Assembly: GCA_945886995.1 (NCBI GenBank) | Contig: CAMCZJ010000031.1 | Span: forward strand, 1-18,802 | Source: Asaia bogorensis | Lineage (GTDB): Bacteria; Pseudomonadota; Alphaproteobacteria; Acetobacterales; Acetobacteraceae | Direction: 5' to 3' | DNA: 18,802 nucleotides | In this document: piece after piece, positions 14,741-18,802 of the stretch | How the letters are laid out: each line of letters opens with the position of its first letter | Position numbering within the stretch: position 1 is the first letter of the stretch | Notes under the pieces: model-generated | Told to the model about the DNA's origin: nothing | Databases searched by the model: none | What the model saw: only the letters and a program-made list of their open reading frames with translations | Position numbers and translations under genes: made by a program

Positions 14741-15697
14741 ATGGGGCCGGCGCCTGCCCTTTCGCGCCGTGCCTTGCTTGCCGCGTTACTTGCTTCCAGC
14801 GCCGCCCCGGTGGCAGCGCAGAATGCCGCGCAGCCCTTCGCGCTACCTGATATCCCTGGCCCGCTCCGCCCCTTGGGTGGGCTGGTATTGGCGCCGGAGG
14901 CTTTAGGCGGTGGCGGATTTTCCGGGCTTCATCTGGCGCCGGATTTGACCCTGACCCTGATCAGTGATCGCGGCCATTGGGCCGAGGCGCGGCTGCTGCT
15001 GGAGGACCTGACACCTATCGGCCTGCACCCGCTCCGCCACGGGCCTTTGCGCGACGAAGCGGGCAAGCCCATCCCGCGCGGTTTCGCTGGCGATGCTGAG
15101 GCGCTGGCGCGGCTGCCCGATGGCACCTGGCTGGTGGCCTTTGAACGCCGCCATCGCATCCGCGCCTATCGCCGGCTGGATGGGCCGGGCGCTTATGTCG
15201 CGCCGCCGCCAGGCTTGGAAAACGCGCCACCCAATGGCGGGCTGGAAAGCCTGGCCGTGCTGCAAGATGGCCGGCTTTTCGCGATTGCCGAGACCTTTGC
15301 GCCGCCCGACCGCCCTGAATTGCGCCATGCTTGGCTTGGGGTGCCGGGGCGCTGGGTTCCGCTTTATTGGCAGCCCGCGCCTGGCTTTCACCCAACCGAT
15401 GCGGCTGTTCTGCCTGATGGCAGCGCGCTGGTTTTGGAACGGCGTTTCAGCCTTTTGGGCGGTTTTGCTGCCCGGCTGGTGATGACCGCGCCCGATGCGT
15501 TGCCCTCAGCCCGCGAAGGCGCGGTGCTGCGTGGCGAGGCAATCCTGGTGCTGGATGACACGCCCTTGCCTGCCGAGAATTGGGAAGCCGTAGCAGTGAC
15601 ACGCTTTGGCGATCAGACGCTGGTGGCACTGATATCCGATGACAATGAAAGCATCTTGCAGCGGAGCCTTTTGCTGCTGTTTGCGTGGCGCGGGTGA
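14741..15697 (+). CDS. Exported esterase-like activity of phytase family protein
   Basis: The 318-residue protein has an N-terminal export signal, SRRALLAALLASSAAPVAAQ; the paired arginines followed by a modest hydrophobic core would suit Tat export, though the motif is incomplete. The mature part resembles the phytase-like (PF13449-type) beta-propeller family: GGFSGLHLAPDLTLTLISDR near the start, RGFAGDAEALARLPDGTWLV, NGGLESLAVLQDGRLFAIAE and the terminal NWEAVAV...LISDDNES. Acidic residues in the AGDAEAL and GGLESL motifs recur once per blade pair and could bind metal. Family members are annotated as esterase-like, but activity is not well established. It sits 16 bases after cobT, an adjacency I recall from other alphaproteobacteria, yet no role in cobalamin synthesis is known. 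The start ATG 14741 is well placed for the signal peptide. Confidence 0.85.
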   Translation: MGPAPALSRRALLAALLASSAAPVAAQNAAQPFALPDIPGPLRPLGGLVLAPEALGGGGFSGLHLAPDLTLTLISDRGHWAEARLLLEDLTPIGLHPLRHGPLRDEAGKPIPRGFAGDAEALARLPDGTWLVAFERRHRIRAYRRLDGPGAYVAPPPGLENAPPNGGLESLAVLQDGRLFAIAETFAPPDRPELRHAWLGVPGRWVPLYWQPAPGFHPTDAAVLPDGSALVLERRFSLLGGFAARLVMTAPDALPSAREGAVLRGEAILVLDDTPLPAENWEAVAVTRFGDQTLVALISDDNESILQRSLLLLFAWRG

Positions 15698-15703
15698 GTG
15701 ACC

Positions 15704-15742
15704 CATAAAAGAAAACCGGCCGGATGCTGCCATCCGACCGGT
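15704..15742 (-). terminator. Rho-independent terminator of the RNase E gene
   Basis: The minus strand reads ACCGG-T-CGGATG, a four-base GCAG loop, CATCCG-G-CCGGT, an 11-pair stem with one mismatch (15742-15715). TTTTCTTTTAT follows directly (15714-15704). It lies 30 bases after the RNase E stop. This is the clearest intrinsic terminator in the window. On the plus strand the stem is followed only by GCTTTCGTTC, so it would be a weaker stop for the convergent phytase-like gene. Confidence 0.85.
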
Positions 15743-15771
15743 GCTTTCGTTCAGCAAAAAAGCTGCTGGGC

Positions 15772-18531
15772 TTACCCCGGCCGCTTCCACCACCCCAGCC
15801 GCTTGGGCCGCGCCACTTCGGCACCATCGCCCAGCACCACCGGCTGAATCGCCGGCCCAATCACCGGCTCCGCCTTTTCCGGCTGAGGCGCCGGGGCAGG
15901 TTCAGCAGCAACAGGCACTGGCGCGGGTTCCGGCGCTGGCGGTTCAACGGGCGCCGGCGCTTCCGCAACCGGCACCGCGTCCGTCACCACCGGCTGAACC
16001 TCAGCCACCGGGGCTGCTTCCGCCACAGGCTCCGGCGCGGCGGCAGCGGGCGCAATGCGCCGCGCGGTCGCGGCAGCGCGTTCCGCCGCTTCCTCGGCTG
16101 CCGCCATGGCGGCGAACACATCATCAATCTGCCCAGCAAAGGGGTCTGCCGGGGTCGGCCCCACATAGCGCGGCGCGGGGGCTTCTTCCGTCATTTCCGG
16201 CGCGGCATCCTCAGCCCGGCGCTCACGCGGCCCATCCTCACGGCGGCGGCGCCCACCACGGCGGCCACGGCGGCGCGGGCGATCCTCACCCTCAGCGGCG
16301 CCTTCAGCGGCCTGGCCTTCATCCTCGGCGGGCTGGGCTTCGCCTTCCGGCGTCTCGCCCGCTTCTGCTGCGGCCTCAGTCCCTTCTTCGCCTTCGCCAT
16401 CACCCTCGGCGCCCGCTTCGCCACCCTGCGGCCCACCCTCACGGCGGCCACCACGGCGGCGGCGACGGCGGCGGCGGCGACGCTCACCTTCCTCGGCGGT
16501 TTCCTCACGCGCTTCGGCGCTCGGGCTATCGGCTTCCTCTTCCTCGATCTCGGGCGCGATGTCTTCCACTTCCGGCGCGTAATCCATGCGCAGCGCCGAA
16601 GGCCCGGCGGCCACCGCCATGGGCTCAGCCGCGCGCAGGCGTTCAATGCGCAGCGCCGGCCCCATCAGCTTTTCATCGGGCTGGAGGAAAACACTCATAC
16701 CGAAACGCGCTTCAATCTCAGAAAGCCGATCGCGCTTGCGGTTCAGCAGCCACAGCGCAACTTCGCTCGCGACATGCACGTTGATTTCCGCGGCGCGGCG
16801 CTTCGCACCTTCTTCCTCAATCGCGCGCAGCACCTGAAGCGCGCTGCTTTCCACACCGCGAATCGTGCCGCGGCCCAGGCAATGCGGGCAGGTGATGAAG
16901 GTTTGTTCCGCGATGGAAGGGCGCAGGCGCTGGCGGCTCATTTCCAGCAGGCCGAAATGGCTGATCCGCCCCACTTGAATGCGCGCGCGGTCGTGGCGGA
17001 GCGATTCCTTGATCCGCCTTTCCACCATGGCGTTGTTGCGGTTTGATTCCATATCAATGAAATCAATCACAATCAGCCCGGCCAGATCGCGCAGGCGAAG
17101 CTGGCGCGCAATTTCATCCGCCGCTTCCATATTCGTCCGCAGCGCTGTGTCTTCGATGTGCCTGTCACGCGTGGCGCGGCCCGAATTCACGTCAATCGCA
17201 ACCAAGGCCTCGGTCTGATTGATCACGATGTAGCCACCGGAGCGCAGCTGCACCACGGGCGAATGCATGGCATCCAATTGGGCATCAACATTATGGCGCG
17301 CGAAAAGCGGCACGGCATCGCGGTGCATCCGCACCTTATTTGCGTGCGATGGCATCAGCATGCGCATGAATTCGCGCGCCTGCTGGAAGGCACCATCGCC
17401 TTCCACCATCACCTCATCAATGTCGCGGCCATAAACATCGCGGATGGACCGCTTGATCAGATCCGCTTCCTCATAAATCAGCGCGGGCGCTGTGGAGGCC
17501 AGTGTTCGTTCGCGGACGCCGTCCCAAAGCCGCAGCAGATATTCGCAATCGCGCTGGATTTCAGGCTTTGGCCGTTGCGCGCCGGCGGTGCGCACAATCA
17601 GCGACATGCCCTGCGGCAATTGCAGATCATCCATCACTTCACGCAACCGCTTGCGATCAGTGGCGGACGTGATCTTGCGCGAAACGCCACCCCCGCGCGG
17701 GGAATTCGGCATCAGCACGGAAAAGCGCCCGGCAAGCGACATATAGGTTGTCAGCGCCGCGCCCTTGCCACCGCGTTCTTCCTTCACAACCTGCACCAGA
17801 ATGATCTGGCGGCGGCGGATCACGTCCTGAATTTTGTAATGGCGCAGGAAGCGCGGCGGGATGCGGCGCTCACGGCGTTCTTCTTCCGTCTCGGCGGGGC
17901 CTTCGCCGCCAATAGTCTCAGGCGGGGTCTGGTCTTCTTCGGCGGGCAATTCCTCAACGCGGCCCAAATCGGCTTCGGCGGGCTCATCATTGGCCGCTTC
18001 CGGCGCAGCGCTCACGCTTTCGCTTTCAATCGCGAGAGGCTGAGCGGCGGCAGGGGCATCGGGCTCTGGCGCATCTTCCGCCGCAGCTTCAGCGGCAGGC
18101 GCGGCTTCGCCATTGGCTTCTGAAGCAGCGGCTTCGCCACCCGCGTCTTCCCCCGGCTGCCAGCCTTCATTGCTCTCGCCATTCCAGGCGGCGCGGTCCA
18201 TCGCACTTTCCGGCGGCAGGTCGTCCTCATCCTCCGCGCGGGCTTCGGCTTCCTGCATATCCAAAAGGCGCTGCCGATCCGCGACGGGAATCTGGTAGTA
18301 ATCCGGGTGGATTTCGCCAAAGGCCAGGAAGCCGTGGCGATTGCCGCCATATTCCACAAAGGCCGCTTGAAGGCTGGGTTCTACCCGCACCACTTTGGCC
18401 AGGTAGATATTGCCCTTCAGGGCGCGGCGTTGTGTCGTTTCAAGATCAAATTCGTCGAGGCGATTGCCATCCATCACCACAACCCGGGTTTCCTCGGGGT
18501 GGGATGCATCTATCAGCATACGCTTGGTCAT
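15772..18531 (-). CDS. rne: Ribonuclease E (Rne/Rng family), alphaproteobacterial type
   Basis: The 919-residue endoribonuclease starts mRNA decay and rRNA/tRNA processing and scaffolds the degradosome. The N-terminus MTKRMLIDASHPEETRVVVM leads into an S1 RNA-binding domain (~35-275) interrupted by an acidic Ala/Glu-rich insert at ~92-218. The 5'-sensor and DNase I-like core carries metal ligands in AIDVNSGRAT (D447) and IVIDFIDM (D490/D493), and the Zn-link CPHC (C548, C551). From ~640 the tail is disordered: acidic blocks, a run of ten arginines (684-693), a second basic block (RPRRRGRRGGRRRRE, ~751-765) and Pro/Ala repeats. It ends KRLGWWKRPG, matching the GWW motif that binds PNPase in Caulobacter. 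I use ATG 18531; the frame stays open 67 codons upstream but that part is not family-like. A GGAG lies ~10 bases before the ATG. Confidence 0.95.
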   Translation of the reverse strand: MTKRMLIDASHPEETRVVVMDGNRLDEFDLETTQRRALKGNIYLAKVVRVEPSLQAAFVEYGGNRHGFLAFGEIHPDYYQIPVADRQRLLDMQEAEARAEDEDDLPPESAMDRAAWNGESNEGWQPGEDAGGEAAASEANGEAAPAAEAAAEDAPEPDAPAAAQPLAIESESVSAAPEAANDEPAEADLGRVEELPAEEDQTPPETIGGEGPAETEEERRERRIPPRFLRHYKIQDVIRRRQIILVQVVKEERGGKGAALTTYMSLAGRFSVLMPNSPRGGGVSRKITSATDRKRLREVMDDLQLPQGMSLIVRTAGAQRPKPEIQRDCEYLLRLWDGVRERTLASTAPALIYEEADLIKRSIRDVYGRDIDEVMVEGDGAFQQAREFMRMLMPSHANKVRMHRDAVPLFARHNVDAQLDAMHSPVVQLRSGGYIVINQTEALVAIDVNSGRATRDRHIEDTALRTNMEAADEIARQLRLRDLAGLIVIDFIDMESNRNNAMVERRIKESLRHDRARIQVGRISHFGLLEMSRQRLRPSIAEQTFITCPHCLGRGTIRGVESSALQVLRAIEEEGAKRRAAEINVHVASEVALWLLNRKRDRLSEIEARFGMSVFLQPDEKLMGPALRIERLRAAEPMAVAAGPSALRMDYAPEVEDIAPEIEEEEADSPSAEAREETAEEGERRRRRRRRRRGGRREGGPQGGEAGAEGDGEGEEGTEAAAEAGETPEGEAQPAEDEGQAAEGAAEGEDRPRRRGRRGGRRRREDGPRERRAEDAAPEMTEEAPAPRYVGPTPADPFAGQIDDVFAAMAAAEEAAERAAATARRIAPAAAAPEPVAEAAPVAEVQPVVTDAVPVAEAPAPVEPPAPEPAPVPVAAEPAPAPQPEKAEPVIGPAIQPVVLGDGAEVARPKRLGWWKRPG
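16453..16482 (-). repeat. Low-complexity arginine-codon run in the RNase E tail
   Basis: Ten consecutive arginine codons (mostly CGC/CGT with GCC-type plus-strand periodicity) code residues 684-693 and continue into GGRREGG. This is an arginine-rich RNA-binding patch of the unstructured tail. The sequence is also prone to slippage, so its length may vary between strains. Confidence 0.8.
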
Positions 18532-18802
18532 GGGGTGGAGTCTCCGCGCCGTGGCGGTGCCGCCGGCGCAATGGCGTGGGGAGGCCCGAACGGAGTGCGA
18601 TATGCGGCGCGGCGTGCATAGGCATGCTACGGCGAAGACCTCGTTCGGCGGGCCCGGCGCCGAAGCGGCGCAGCGGTCCCTGGGTGGGCGCACCTGGATC
18701 CTGCCCCGGGAACCCTTGGACCATCGTAGCAACGAAGGTCACAGGCGCAGGCGGGACGGCGGGCGCGACGGGGGCCATGGCCATAAGGGCTTTGACTTTC
18801 GC
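18532..18802 (-). promoter_or_regulatory. Upstream/leader region of rne, no convincing gene
   Basis: These 271 very GC-rich bases must hold the rne promoter and 5' leader. A perfect six-pair hairpin GCGCCG-AAG-CGGCGC lies at 18657-18671, about 126 bases before the start codon. In E. coli the rne leader mediates RNase E autoregulation, so a structured leader here would be sensible, but it shares no recognisable sequence. Reading frames across it are open only because of the GC content and look like shadows. TTGACT at 18796-18801 could be the -35 box of a gene starting to the right of the window. Confidence 0.35.

Noticed and set aside
16441..16490. A CRISPR-like or tandem-repeat array suggested by the GGC/CGG runs
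   Set aside because: The runs are arginine and glycine codons in the RNase E tail. There are no regular repeats with spacers.
15724..17046. A 440-codon open frame on the + strand opposite RNase E
   Set aside because: It lies wholly over the low-complexity tail of rne. Its translation is His/Arg/Ala-rich with no recognisable domain, and such antisense frames stay open because of high GC. RNase E motifs on the other strand are unambiguous.
18446..18784. Possible small gene or extended N-terminus upstream of RNase E, including the 67 codons before ATG 18531
   Set aside because: The translations are Pro/Arg/Ala-rich and not RNase E-like. The family N-terminus begins at MTKRMLIDAS, so the region is treated as leader.

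Overview
The window looks like chromosome of a GC-rich alphaproteobacterium. Acetobacteraceae or another Rhodospirillales member is my best guess. The evidence is the block bolA / J-domain gene / cobS / cobT / phytase-like gene, the alphaproteobacterial form of RNase E (acidic insert in the S1 domain and a C-terminal GWW tail), and even base composition with no insertion sequence, phage gene, tRNA, rRNA or CRISPR array visible. Taxonomy is inferred from gene style only.

Layout. (1) Positions 1-3162, + strand: the 3' part of a hydantoinase B-type gene and a complete hydantoinase A/oxoprolinase-type gene, coupled by an ATGA overlap. (2) Positions 3175-9641, - strand: a type I secretion locus. 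In transcription order it holds a 775-residue subtilisin-like protease with EF-hand-like loops, a PPC domain and RTX calcium repeats, then the inner-membrane ABC exporter and the HlyD-type adaptor. A Sec-exported protein made of two copies of one unrecognised domain follows. No TolC-type outer-membrane gene is present. (3) Positions 9822-10780, + strand: a NUDIX hydrolase translationally coupled to a small proline/arginine-rich exported protein. (4) Positions 10777-11058, - strand: a BolA-family protein whose stop codon overlaps that of the preceding convergent gene. (5) Positions 11142-15697, + strand: a J-domain protein, CobS and CobT (two of the three cobaltochelatase subunits; CobN is absent here) and an exported phytase-like esterase-family protein. 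(6) Positions 15772-18531, - strand: RNase E, ending in a strong intrinsic terminator, with 271 bases of upstream sequence and no convincing gene in it.

How the genes work together. The protease, ABC and HlyD genes form a substrate-exporter set: the protease has no Sec signal and carries RTX repeats and a hydrophobic C-terminal end, as type I substrates do. CobS and CobT are the ATPase pair that drives cobalt insertion in aerobic cobalamin synthesis. RNase E would organise the RNA degradosome, probably binding PNPase through its GWW tail. I do not see a clearly new multigene system. The least explained items are the duplicated-domain exported protein beside the secretion locus, the proline-rich protein coupled to the NUDIX gene, and several small hairpins and repeats in the intergenic spaces.
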